Shown: positions 11,936 to 23,283 of the stretch, in pieces | Layout of the letters: each line of letters opens with the position of its first letter | How positions within the stretch are numbered: the stretch's first letter is position 1 | Source: Paramarasmius palmivorus | Taxonomy: Eukaryota; Basidiomycota; Agaricomycetes; Agaricales; Marasmiaceae | Reading direction: 5' to 3' | Assembly (NCBI GenBank): GCA_037176845.1 | Contig: JAYKXP010000061.1 | Span: 270,745-334,744, forward strand | Length of the DNA: 64,000 bases | Made by a program: the position numbers and the translations under genes | Notes under the pieces: model-generated | Database searches by the model: none | Told to the model about the DNA's origin: nothing | Seen by the model: the letters and a program-made list of their open reading frames with translations, nothing else

Positions 11936-12597
11936 CATCTGAACGGGATGGCGGATAACTTATTGTTTCACTGCATTACGACGTGTTACGCTGATATACG
12001 TTTGGATATAGTACTGTATAGTGGTAATGGGCTACTTTAGATAGATAAAACGCTTTCAACACATGTGCTATATATTTGTATCAACAGAGACTAGGGATTC
12101 GTTGGGCTGAAATCGTAAACACCAAAAGTGAAAAAAGTAATAATAAAGAACTGGATCTCGCGAGGAGATAAGTGCCCAAAGATTATCAAAGCGGCGTTGA
12201 GTGTACTACCCCCACGGAATCCCCTAGTAAAAGGCGAGGGGATTGTTATGTTGTGGGTAGTACTGCCGCCATCATTGACAGGGACGCAACTCAGGGTACA
12301 ATGATCAGTTTTGTTTGCGTTACAGTCACCAGCACTCGGATACCGAGAAATGCACGTTAATTTCAAGGGTCGGCATCTTAATCCATGCGCATTGCACTGT
12401 CAATGAGTATTACAGTGAAGAAGTTCAAGTACTTCAGCATGAGGTGTCGCGGCATAACTTGAAGGAGGCCGTCCGCTGTCCAGTATGGGCGGCGTTTACT
12501 CAGAGTCTGAGAGGCACTAAGTAATAGTAACACATCGTCAATTAGACACTAACAGTCGTGCTACAACAACTACGAGGTAACGAAGGTTGATAATCTA
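11936..12597. other. Convergent 3' interval with a hairpin-forming repeat
   Basis: This lies between the 3' end of the unrecognised gene at 10440-11935 and the 3' end of copy B. The only structured element is the imperfect inverted repeat at 12203-12263, listed separately. No coding region is supported. Confidence 0.5.
12203..12263. repeat. 61-bp imperfect inverted repeat
   Basis: The left arm 12203-12225 and right arm 12237-12263 pair around an 11-nt loop. The inner stem is a perfect 8 bp (AATCCCCT with AGGGGATT). The outer stem pairs GTACTACC...CAC with GTGGGTAGTAC, leaving internal bulges. It sits between two convergent genes. It could be a transcript-end structure, a small foldback element or a hairpin RNA precursor; nothing in the sequence decides between these. 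Confidence 0.6.
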
Positions 12598-13971
12598 CTA
12601 CAGCCGAAGGCTTCTCGGCTTCTTCACAGCGGGTTTCTTCACAACAGTCTTCGCAGCAGTTTTGGTTGCAGGCTTCTTTACTGCGGTCTTGGTAGCAGGC
12701 CTAGCCGGCGCTTTGGCAGGTGCCTTGGCCGGAGCCTTAGCGGGGGTCCTGGTACCGGCGGTCTTGGAGCTCTACGAAATGGTCAGACATTAGAACTCTT
12801 TCACGAATTAGACGAGATAAACACTCACGATAGAGCAGACCTGTGCTGGGGTTGCCTTGTTCTTTCCAATAACCTGCCTAGCAACAAACTCTGAAGCCCT
12901 ACGCCAGAAGGGCCTTGCTGCCTCTTCCTCCTCTAGTTCACGCCTGCATCGGTTGATCGTGGCTTGTGTTTCGTCAATGATTTGGATACCACTGGCACCA
13001 CCCTGCTGAGCAACAGGTGCGTCTGCGAGCTTCTTTGCTTGCGAGTTAGCCCTGAGTGCATATGTTAGTGACCTTCTCATTCAGAATCGGGGAGCAGGTC
13101 ATACTTAGTGATGATCGAGTTGAGCTCAGAGACATAAGACGAGGCAAAGTTGGTGAATCCATTACCGGCACCCATAATGGAATCCATCTTGGCATTAATC
13201 GTGGTGGCCACTGTCTGAGCGTCATTCTTGATCAAGCCAAGGTAGCTCGCCAAACCGGTCTGAGGAACGCGTCAAAACGATGAACATAGATGAGAAAGTG
13301 ATTACCACTTACAGCAGCTTTCTTCGTGGTTCCAGTACCGAAATTTTTACCCGAAAACATGACACCCTTGGCCAAATTGACTGAGCCCTCAACGTTCACC
13401 TACGCAGATGTGAAACTAGAGCTGGATGGCTAGGTAAGGATGAATGTTTACCAGATTGGGTATCTTGTTGATTGTATCGAAGAAGTCCCTGAAATCCGTG
13501 TTCCCGGGAGTCTGAAACTTGGTGCATATCGCCGGGTTGGCGTTGATTTCTTTCGCCACGAATTGGAGTTCGACGATGTGATCTGATGTTAAGTATGAGT
13601 ACAAGAGCTGAGGCAGTCCGATAAAGACACGTACCACACTGTGTATTCAATCCAAAGCTCGACTGTACGCAACAGCCTTTCGTTCAGTGGCCGAGCATCG
13701 TCAAGAAATCACGCACCGTAACTTCCTCCATTTTTCCATCAGACGGGCTGTTGGGGTTGACGAACTTGAATGTCTTCCCCGGGCACTTGAGGTTCTTGGA
13801 TCGAATACTCAACGCATCGTTACAGATGCATGGCCCATCTCCGCCATCGCCACACGCCTTCCTTTTTGTAATACGGTTTTGAAGGTGAGCCTCTGATAAA
13901 GGAGCGGGTGTAGCAAGAGGAAACAGCACGGCTGCAGCCAAAATGAAAGATACGAGATGAGAAGCAAACAT
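12598..13971 (-). CDS. Secreted HNH-like, Lys-rich-tailed protein, copy B
   Basis: Seven exons read cleanly: 13971-13717, 13662-13635, 13582-13452, 13399-13313, 13259-13105, 13051-12829 and 12771-12598, giving 350 residues. The order is signal peptide, short pro-segment ending at a Kex2-like KR, cysteine cluster CGDGGDGPCICND, then CPGKTFKFVNP. D-H-I-V-E-L-Q follows across the exon 2/3 junction, then FFDTINKIPNL, then VNLAKG. Eight cysteines match those of the paralogues. The last exon is a Lys/Ala/Pro tail (AKAPAKAPAKAPARPA). Relative to A and C, this copy has one extra intron, exactly between the N-L and N-x-A-K elements. The pattern resembles an HNH nuclease core, where His of D-H is the general base and N/K contribute to metal and backbone contacts. 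That assignment is my inference. The predicted location is extracellular or cell wall. Confidence 0.82.
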
Positions 13972-14075
13972 ATCGAGGTAGATGAAGAAAGCGTCTGTGA
14001 AAAGACTGAAATAGTCAAGAGAACGAATGGCACCGGGCAAGGATTCATTGTACTTTGGCGTACCTTTTTATACGC
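13972..14075 (-). promoter_or_regulatory. Core promoter of copy B
   Basis: On the minus strand TATAAAAA (14072-14065) is followed 28 bp later by ATCCTTGCCCGGTGCCA (14044-14028), a two-mismatch version of the box in copies A and C. The ATG is at 13971. Outside this core I see no clear similarity to the A/C promoter, so the core is conserved beyond the duplicated flank. Confidence 0.65.
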
Positions 14076-16118
14076 TAAATGATTCAATAAAGCCGGATGG
14101 TGGAACTTGGTGTAGTCGGTGAGACCGGAGACACGTAGACCACATTTTGATCAGTGAAAGGACAGTACGGTGTGCGCGGGCACTATCCATTACCATCAAG
14201 ACATTGTTAATAACAAAGTCCTGCGGTAAACGGCCAGTTCACCGTTTCAGCGGAATCCGAATATGGCATGCAAAAAGCAAGTAGAGAAAGCCATAGCTTT
14301 CTGATTACATACTCTTGATTCACATTATCGGTGCCGGGAATTGGAGAAAGTCTCGCGTTGCTAGAAATACAGGACAGCGAAACGTATGAAATGACGAAGC
14401 AGGTCAACATGGTCACCCACTTTGGGCCCGTGAGCGAACTTGCCCGGCGTGAAATTATCGCCGAATTTGCAGTGGCAACCAGCGCACAATGCCACTCCTA
14501 TGTCAGCGAGGAGAATCTTCTCCATTTGCATTTGAACCAAAACTTGGATATCGAAGCAGACACGAAGGGTACAACTTTGCAATCATGTCCTGTTCCTTTA
14601 TACCCCATGCATTCAGATCTCCTAGAAAGTGTGATTAACCACGACTGTAAGTGCCATCCGGGAGTTTGACCTGTACTCAAAGTCTTCTGTACTGATACAT
14701 GACCGGCCTGTAGCTTAAGCGTGTAAGTAGGTAATCTGCGTTACTCGATATGAATTAGGTCACATACCGATAGACTGCAGCTCAATACCCCCCAGGTATC
14801 GTTTCTAGGATAGAGTGCCACAGCGCGGGTTATGACGACGGTGGCAGTGGTGGTGTTTCACGAGGGGTAAGATGGAACGTAACCCTAGTGGATGATTGCA
14901 CAATCCTCTAGGGACGACCAAGACGGCGTGGGTAGTGTTTCGTAATTCGTATCTGTCCGACTTGTTCTCCAGTGTTTCAGATTGGGGAACCAAGAGTCGG
15001 TGTGTGTAATTTGGTATGATTAGCTTGTGCGACCATGTGCAATAGTAGGATTGCGGGGAATCCATGCCAGTGGAATAATTCTCCTCGATCGCTTGCTTTG
15101 TGGACAAGATGAATTGAACATCTCGATGGACCTTGATCGCAGAAAGGATCATCTGCAAAGGGAGTATGTAGTGAATATGAAATGGTGCAGATGGCTGCCA
15201 TGGAACGATATTGTCATGAAAGACGAACCGTAGGTAACTAGAGATCACTAGGCGTGAGTATTATGTCGTTTGCTGCTCTCAAGATAGGCAAACGGATCTT
15301 GGTTCGCCGCGTAACTGCAACATTCCAAGTTCATTCATCCGTGGTGGTCTTGACGTGGTAGGTACAGTCCGGTCATGAAGACAATCGTGAGGTCCAAGCC
15401 GGTTCGTTCTCGAAATCTGAGATGGTGATCTGCATTGTAATTCGTTATATTAAAGAGAAATAGCAGCTTGCATGCAGAGATATGGGAGATATGGGCGTCT
15501 AAAGTTGATTCAATTCGACCTGAAGCATATGCTTTCATCGACTATAACCGCGGTAAAACTGGCAGGTCCAACAGATGGAGTCAGTTCATGCATTCTCCGC
15601 CAACTTCGTTGACAGACTACGTACCTTGTTTCGTAAAGATCTAGATAGGCTATGGCTTCTCGTTCTCTCCGGTCAAAAGATACATTCGACAGCATTCATC
15701 TAGTTTTTGCCCTAGTGTGAATGAGTCACTCATAGAAGTGGAGCAGATTCTGAATAGACAGAACTCTAAATCGTATGGCTGAGTTGCTATTGAACACTTC
15801 TCATCAACATTCCTGTTCTGTACAGCAAATGAGTAGCGCTTACTGAAACAAAAAAAGCCCATACGATCTGAGCATCTGTACCATGTGAGCCGTCAGCACG
15901 TAAGTAGCCCTCGTAGAACTACCCTCGTTCTTAATTCCCTCGTTGCGAGTGAGAATTACCCAGGTGTGCTCATTGTTTGGAGTAGCGTTGAGCCTTGACA
16001 ACAATGGTGATGGTTCGAGATCAAGGTGCGGGGTGCCGCGCCTAGACTTGTAAAGTGGTAACTAAGCTCGGTTAGACCGATACCACCACCACCAAAATTC
16101 TATGCGTCCAGGCTAGAA
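14076..16118. other. 2-kb region without a supported gene
   Basis: Open frames at about 14331-14669 (+) and 14805-15248 (-) are the longest, but they overlap opposing frames and lack domains, splice partners or low-complexity coding character. I treat the region as non-coding, containing the distal promoter of copy B and the promoter of the gene at 16119. Confidence 0.45.
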
Positions 16119-17777
16119 ATGCTCTCAAATTCGACTCCGCCCACGTCTTCTTATACCCCCAATGCAAAACCTATAAATACCAGCAAACGTGCATCATACC
16201 AAGGCCCTCGACCACTGCACCTTCTTGACGGTACAGCGAGTCCAACCTCGCCGATTCCTCGAAGTCCTATTTCCCCGGCATTGTCGAACTCGAGTCGACC
16301 AAACAATTCTCGCAGACAGTCCTCAATTTCGTACAATACACCCTCGTCTCCTCTCACACGCAGTGCTTCTCTGGGAGCCAACAGTCACCGGCATAGTTTT
16401 CCCGGTGTTTCTCCAGCTTCCAGCAGTGGTACAAAGACACCAGTCACTCAATTGAAGGATAGGGAAAGAAGCACCACGGGGCCAGCATCAGATGTTCTGA
16501 CTCTGGCAGAAAAGTGCGTATTCCACTTACCGAAAGGTATTATTAGGCGCTGAGCTCTTGGATATAGACATCGTGATCTGCTTCATTTTATCGCCCAGAA
16601 AGAGTCCAAATGTCTTGAGCTACGGACACAGCTAGAGGCTCATGAGAAGGAACTGGCAGAATGTGCGTTCTTTGTCAGAATTCCGTGCTCTCGCTAATTG
16701 TCATTCAGTGAAGAAGAAATGGGAGCGTATCGTCTCGCGTGGATTCCAAAAATCCCAATCCCTCTCTGGATCTCCAAACCCGTCACTCATAGACCCAAAC
16801 AACCCAGCAGCAGTACTGGACGGTATAAAGGGCTTCTTTGGGCTGGCTACACCAACGTCACCCGTTCCACCATCCGCTGCCGACCTGGACCAATCGACAC
16901 CTCGCTCGAATACCTTTTCCGTCCAGTCTAAAGCAAATGCACATACGCCTTCATCTTCTACCTCAACGTCCACATCTAGGTCCAGTGCACGATACTCGCA
17001 GTCTTCTCAGTCGTCCATTGGAGATGTACCCGAGGAACTCGAGCCTCCCTCGGCTCCGAAGAGAAGGAGACCAGAAGATATACTCATAGTGAATGATACA
17101 GGTGCAACACCACTTGTGTCACCAAACTCAGAGTTCACGGCATACTTTGGAGATGGCAGGTGTAGAAGACGAACATCAGCCGAGGGTAGCAGGAAGTCTC
17201 TAGAAGAAGAATTTGGCGACTTTCAGAGTGGGAAGGTGGAGAAACTTAACCAGCCCGAAACCAAGTCAACGGATTGGAACAGCAGGAAGAGTTCTAAACG
17301 TATGTCTCTACCCGTCATTACGCCTAACGACATGAGCAATGTCTCGTCTTGGGTTGGCACCGTTGGCAAGACGTAAGTCATTCTCTCCAACCTATACACA
17401 AGCAGTATGTTAATTCGCGCACTAGAATAAGCAAGCATCCAACTGCCAAACGGGCTTCTATTCTATTGTCAGACGTCGTGCAGGCATTGACGTCGCCTGA
17501 CTCCACTTCATCGCCCCAGACTACCTCGTTATTAGATGAGGAGATTCCCTCGTTATCTACTACGACTCTGAAACCTATGCTTTCCCCATCTCCTTCCCCT
17601 TCTTCCTCAATGATCCTGAAACCTAAGCCTGCGCCCTCATTGCCTGCGAAAACGTCAAATTCTGCGAGTTTAACACTCAAGCCAAGTCTAACGCGACGAG
17701 CGAGTGCCAAGGACAGAAATTCGAAGAAGACACAGAAGGAAACGAAAGTTGACGACGATGACGAATGGAACTGGTAG
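16119..17777 (+). CDS. Ser/Pro-rich coiled-coil protein with acidic Trp C-terminus (DUF4048-like)
   Basis: Four or more exons read in phase from ATG 16119. A long Ser/Pro/Thr-rich N-terminus is followed by a short charged helix (HRDLLHFIAQKESKCLELR, then a Leu-rich heptad stretch and KKKWERIVSRGF). A disordered region with a basic KRRRPEDI segment comes next, then a second conserved-looking segment ending WVGTVGKT. The C-terminus is the acidic motif DDDDEWNW. The helix and the WVG segment resemble what I recall of fungal DUF4048 proteins. The terminal acidic tryptophan motif resembles those of Dsl1 and ArfGAPs that bind the delta-COP subunit of COPI coats, so a Golgi/ER trafficking role is a testable guess. 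The predicted product is about 500 residues. Confidence 0.75.
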
Positions 17778-18352
17778 CTCTTTCTGAATGGACTGAGGGT
17801 TGGGGGTTAGATTTCAATGTTACGAATACGACTTATACGAAGCTGTGCCACTTTTTATTGCATCACTTAACGCTTACGCCTGATTGTAGTCTGTTGCAAT
17901 ACATTTTATGAACCACAGCGAGCGAGTGAAATCGGCACGTCTGCTCTTATCTGAGCGGTTGTTAACACCTTTTTGTGGATGGATTGAAAAGCTTTCGCCT
18001 ATCAAGACTTCTCTAGCCCAAGATTATAGTATCTTTGCGACAGGAAAGTGCTCATGTTCAAAATCCCATCCTGTACACTGGAGAGTTAGTGGGAGACCAA
18101 CGCCGAAGGCGCACCGTCCGGAGACATGAGAACCATACCCTTAAATGTTCGCAGAGGGACTGACCTAGCGTGAAATAATACTCATCCCCAGAAAGCGGAT
18201 TCATTGAAATGGCTAGCGACTGATTGTAAGCTCGCTCAATGTAGAATAACTTTATAGATAACCGCCGGGGTACAAAGTTGCTAAATACCGATAAGGATAG
18301 AAGTATCTTGGAACCACCTCGCATAATGGGCTCACTGCCATTGTTGCTGATA
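17778..18352. other. Convergent 3' interval
   Basis: 3' flanks of the coiled-coil gene and of copy C. The part next to copy C (about 18330-18357) matches the 3' flank of copy A. No other feature is evident. Confidence 0.5.
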
Positions 18353-19690
18353 CTAGTCCAAGCTAGTAATTGATCCTCTCCTCGCCTTGGGAGCCAGTTT
18401 CTTCACCGGAGCTTTTGCGGCCGGTTTCACAGGGGATCTGGGGGGCGGCTTTGTCGCTGGTTTGGCCTGTGGTGGTTTGGCGTTTCTGTCGGAAGTGGGC
18501 GGCTTCGCGGCTTCCTTGGTCGATGCCTTTGCAGTTGACTTGTTTGTAGAAGTCTTAGGAGTGGTCACCACACAAGTCTATTCAGAGTCCTATATTAAAC
18601 GATAGCAGATGTGCCCACTCACCTGTTTGCAATCTTCGGGGGAGATTTTCTTCCCCGAAACCTGCCGGGCGAGGTTACGAACCATAGGCCAAACTTGAAA
18701 AGAACGCTTTCCAGCTTTGCATCTCTCGATCACAGCGTCGGTTTCATTAATGACGGGCAGGTCGTTTGAGCCAGGAGCTGGAGGAATACTCGCAGGGCTG
18801 AGTTGAGGCAGCGACTTCTGAATCCTTATGAAGAAGTGTCAAGTTGGTGATGACTGAGAATATTCGTGTGCTTACTTGGTTGGAAAGTCGACCTTCACCT
18901 TGTTCATGTATTCCTTGACGAAATTGGTGAATCCCTTCCCCTTACCCATAATCTTTTCCATCTCTTCGTTGATCTTGATCGCAGAAGCCTCCGCGTCAGT
19001 CGTGATCAGACCAAAGAAGCTAGCCACTCCAGCCTGAGCAGTAAAAAGTCAGCCATCGACTCACAAACTGTACGAACCGACAATACGTACTGCATCCTTG
19101 CGTGTGGTCCCAATGTCGAAGCTCTTTCCACCGAACAAAACACCTTTTGCACCGTTGACTCTTGCCGGAAGATCTACCAAGTTCTTCTTGCCGTTTAAAA
19201 CAGCGAAGAAGCTCGATAGGTCTTGGGGCGATTTTTCGAAATGACCACACATATCTGGTGTGATACGTGCTGCGACAAACTGCAACTCGACGATGTGGTC
19301 TATAAGAGTAATATTAGGGCACAGTCTCCCTTTTTCTTTTTCTTTTTAGACTAGACTTACCGCATTGGAGATCGGAAATGCCCAGGTTACTCTGAGGATA
19401 TATTAGCTTACTGAAGAGAACATGATTGAGACTTGAGTGCGCACAGTCAATCTTTTCAGTGTACCGTCTGTAGTACTGAGTGGGTCGATGAACGAGAATG
19501 TGAGGCCCGGACATTCTATGTTTTTTCTGCGCAGACCAAATTGGTCGTTGCAAACGCAAGGAGGTCCCTTTTTATCCTTGCAACCTCCCGAAGCGCGACG
19601 CTCAAGTGATTGAAGGGGGAGCGAAGCAACCGACCGTACCAGGAGCGTCATAAGACAGAAGAGAAGCGAAAAGGAAGAGAGCAAGACCAT
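18353..19690 (-). CDS. Secreted HNH-like, Lys-rich-tailed protein, copy C
   Basis: Six exons: 19690-19445, 19391-19361, 19299-19091, 19033-18876, 18824-18623 and 18577-18353, an intact frame of 356 residues. Exon lengths equal those of copy A except for the base lost in A, one 3-nt difference in exon 5 and a shorter last exon. The signal peptide starts VLLSSFSLLFCLMTLLVRS, and a Kex2-like ERR follows. The cysteine cluster is CKDKKGPPCVCND. The putative nuclease core reads D-H-I-V-E-L-Q, then NGKKNL, then VNGAKG. A helical segment (INEEMEKIMGKGKGF) and RCKAGKR come next. The Lys/Ala/Pro tail is on its own exon. An in-frame ATG exists further upstream, but it precedes the signal peptide and overlaps the conserved promoter box, so I prefer 19690. 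The copy is probably functional. Confidence 0.82.
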
Positions 19691-20001
19691 GACAAGGATG
19701 CAAGGGATATGTAGAACCAAGATGATGGCGCCAGGCAAGGATCCTGGATGTTGAACACCCATTTTATACTGAGCACCATCAGACCTGAGATTAAGCTAGC
19801 AAACAGAAGAGCAGCTACAAGATCGTATGAGTTGGCAGTCCGCTGTTCGGAACAAGTCCTACTGCGAGCCAGCGCCGCAACTAGCATGTTCGAGTCTATC
19901 CATTCAGCGGGGATAATCCAATGGAAATGAGTGTCCGGTGTTCATCAAAAAGCAATCAGTATCCGTGTAGACCGTCCGACCCGAGGTTTTGTGTGTCCAA
20001 T
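19691..20001 (-). promoter_or_regulatory. Promoter of copy C, duplicated with copy A
   Basis: TATAAAAT (19768-19761) is followed 26 bp later by ATCCTTGCCTGGCGCCA (19742-19726), identical in sequence and spacing to copy A. Further upstream, GCGGCGCTGGCTCGCAG and TCGGGTCGGACGGTC align with the copy A promoter. This sets the left limit of visible duplication near 20001. Confidence 0.7.
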
Positions 20002-20061
20002 GTAGGTCCCATCATGGTTTGAGAACAAGAGCAGCCGTCGCGACGCGTCTGAACACATCAC

Positions 20062-21479
20062 ATGTTTGGACCCACACCATCAGAATCTCCATGCAATCCT
20101 CGCGTTCACGATGCGCCAAACGACGAGCTTTCCCAGAAAATCCACCAGATTTTTTGGAGGTCATTAACCCCCCACTAGCATGGGCTGTCAGGATTTTTAT
20201 TGTTGTTTCTGGTGCGTAGGAAGATCTTCTGACATTGCATTGTTCCTCATCTCTCAAACAGTGCGGGTCCGTTAGAAGACGCATATCGGGCCTGGGAGTC
20301 GTTTCTAATCTCCGATGGACCTGACACATGGCCACCTAAAGACGACAGCGAATGGACCTGGCTACCAACGCCTACAAAGCCATTAAACGAGGTTTTGACA
20401 ATAACGCACAAAGATGGTCAGGCATGGGAAGACTGGGTCGTCGTAGCGCCAATGTGGGGCGAAGATTGGGTGTCCCCTCCTGCGTATGTCTACGTAGATG
20501 TATTTTCAACCTACCGTAAAACTCATACTCTCTTAGATTCGGCGATGCCTACGGAGCAATAGAGATTGACGGGATAGAAAACTGGAACCCCCAGCGGCAA
20601 CAGTTCCTTCGCATTCACCGGATATGCCTATCATTTGTTTGCAGACGTCTTTCAATCACCCCTCGCGAGATGTGGGAATCCCTCTATGCACCCGATTCCA
20701 TATATCTTCTCAACTACAACATTCCGGGTGAAAGGTTACTTGCACGTTTTCATTACTACGACATGGATGGACGAAATGAACAATTCTTTGGCTACGCGGT
20801 CAGGAAGCCCGACTTTGTTCGCCAGCAGTTTTACTACGACACGGGAAGCATGAATCAGACATCGTGGATTCTAGCTCGCCCTAACCTCCTTCCTGCACCA
20901 GTCCTACTCGTACCGAGCAAGGTATCGCCGTCTCATCGATGTTCGGTGGGGCCATTGGACATACCCGAGCTCCTTGATGCCATCCTCGAGGCGATTGTTT
21001 TTGTTTCGTCTGAAACAATCGCAAAGGAACTTCTAGAAGATCGCCGTAATCTTGAATCGCCATCAGCGATTCTCGCCGCGCGTACATTGATTTCCCTCGC
21101 ACAAGTAGATCGTTGGTTCTACCATGCAATTGTTCAAGAGCGGCAAGGCTTATACCTTCGAGCAGCCCATAATTTTGGATGGATGCTGCCATGTATGCCG
21201 GCAGATTGGCGAGAATGGCCCCAAGAGCTTTCACCCTTGAAGTTTGACCTGTATCAAGAATATGACTGGCGTGCCTACCTCATCATGTTTTTGAGAAAGG
21301 ATGACGTTCATGTAAGGAATAGGTGGAGATTCCAGAAGATGACGTTCAACTTCTCTCGGGGAATCACTACGATGACACAGGACTATAGTGCAATCGTTTG
21401 GCACTGGAGTGTTGGTAAACTTGGTATCAAAACTTGCTTGGAGGCGCCTCAACCCAAGAGATGGGAAGTGCTATCTTGA
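20062..21479 (+). CDS. Unrecognised protein with F-box-like segment
   Basis: A first exon from ATG 20062 can join in phase to an exon beginning near 20262, though its donor (GTCATT) is weak, so the start is uncertain. The later junction near 20482/20539 is clear. The rest is one long exon to 21479. The N-terminal half is Trp-rich (AYRAWESFLISDGPDTWPP, AWEDWVVVAPMWGEDW). The C-terminal half contains LDIPELLDAILEAI followed by ARTLISLAQVDRWFYHAI, which resembles an F-box start (substrate receptor of SCF ubiquitin ligases). I am unsure of the F-box call, and no other domain is recognised. Confidence 0.55.
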
Positions 21480-21694
21480 TATCGTTTGAAACTAGTATTT
21501 GCATTGATGATAAGGGGATATTGTAACGACTAAGTCGCCACTGTAATGAGGAGTGCATGTACATATTTAGACATGGATGACAATATACTGATAACACTAG
21601 GACATTTGGAAGTACATGTTGGTATACCTGGTTCCAGCGTGACCGAGAATTCACGTTTGCTCTGACGCTGACGATGACAGTGTATAATAAGGGG

Positions 21695-23283
21695 TTACTT
21701 CATCATTGTAACGAATTTCGGAAACGTATCTTGCACAGTGATTTTAAGCTTGCGTCTCGCAAGGCTAGATGGACTCTTTCGTGGGCGAAGATTCAGTATC
21801 GCCTGCTTGATTTTTCGAGTATGGTGATCCCGAGAGCTGACAGGACCCGTTCCGCACCGGGCACGTCTCCATGAATTTGGTATCAGTGGACATAACGAAA
21901 GGGTGTCCAGGCATGGGAAATTGGATAAATGTGTTATCAAACGCATCTGCAGAGTCTTAGTCTCACGAATTAGGAGAAGAACGTGACTAGTCTTACCACA
22001 ACGTCAGCTTCCTTTTTCTCTGGCTGGATATCGCCAGATCTCAGACTCAACTCGAGGTTCTCCAACTTCTGGCAGCAGTCGAGTGCAGCCATATTGGATG
22101 CCCCGATGCCCCAGGGACTGTCATACTCTGGACGCACCGAAAGGCTCCGGAGAGTGCTTGAATGTTTCGGCAACACGTCTTCATAGAATCGTTGTGCAAG
22201 GATGAGAGACTCCCCTTCGTCTCTATCTGTCCGGAACAGTGACAGTTCGTGTAAGCCAGAGAAGGATTCGAGGTAGTCCAGAAGTAGTTGTGACATAGAC
22301 TGTGAGACATCGAAGTGCGATGCCTGCTAAGCCCAAAGCTTTCCACAGCTCGGAGTAGGATGTATGTCGACCGCTCAAATGAAGAGTGTGGAGGGACCGC
22401 AAATGGGACATCATCTTCGGGGTAGGCTCGATAGAAACCTCACCCAAAGTGAGCGTCTGCAGATGTATCGAGTTACCGTGAACCTCGTCAAATAGTGAAC
22501 TGAAATGCAACGAAGTGACCGAGGAGTTTCCTCCCAGATCCAATTCGACGATATTCGGGTTGTGGTGGAGGAGCTCCGACATGGAGTACTTGAAAGGTCG
22601 CTGGAATTCTACATCCGGACGGAGACCCCTCATACAAAATTTCCTGATGTTTCCGTTGCGCAGTTTATGGAGCGGTGGAAATGGAATCCGGTGGCCGCTC
22701 CCTAACACGATTATAGCTAAAAGAGGCAACGATGCCAATGCTTCCACGACAGCATCGTAAATCCAGCATTCGTCATTCGGAGTGGATGACCATCTATCAC
22801 ATATAAGTCCAGGCCAACTTCGGAATGCAGTTGGGAAAACTTACTGCACAGAGACGAGTCCCTTCAATACTCGTAAAGCATCAGGGAGAACCTCTGGTAA
22901 TCGGCTTGATGCACTCTTCACCACATCAGCGTCTTCAGGCTCCGTTGGAGTGTTCCAGGGGTATTTTGGCGACCACTCGGGCGATAGCGAAACAATGCGC
23001 AACTTTCGAATAAGAGGCGCGGCCGGCCATCCTCTCTTGCATTCATCAAGTATAGCCATTCCTGCGTCCGTACTGTCTCTGCTGAGACGTATCATGACAT
23101 GTCGTGTAGTCCATAGTACTCGCTCTGCAGCACTGTTGATAGTCTTATTGACGAGACGAAGGTTTTTGATGTCCTTGCCTGTGTCGAGCTGTGATGTTGT
23201 CAATTGAAGCTCACTGAACGAACATTGACAGAACTCACTTGCAGAGCAATTTCCTGCACAAGCTCGTTCGGGAATTTGATCAT
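21695..23283 (-). pseudogene. F-box/LRR protein, apparently frameshifted
   Basis: The first exon from ATG 23283 starts IKFPNELVQEIALQ, a typical F-box opening. After an intron, NLRLVNKTINSAAERVLW completes it. Leucine-rich repeats follow in several exons (HNPNIVELDLGGN, HLQTLTLGEVSIEP, SLHTLHLSG). Near 22295 the frame breaks: coding similarity passes from the frame ending LRCLTV to the frame starting SQLLLDYLESFSGL, and no GT-AG intron with the right phase fits between them. Downstream coding then runs intact through a correctly phased intron (LSLRSGDIQPEKKEADVV, then TLQMRLITHLSNF) to the stop at 21695. The lesion is a single small indel: a recent pseudogene or an assembly error. It is divergent from the pseudouridine synthase gene. 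Confidence 0.65.

Noticed and set aside
14331..14669. A 112-codon open frame on the + strand as a gene
   Set aside because: It is overlapped by opposing frames of similar length, has no domain and no splice-consistent neighbours.
14805..15248. A 147-codon minus-strand open frame as a gene
   Set aside because: Composition is not protein-like and there is no paralogue or family match.
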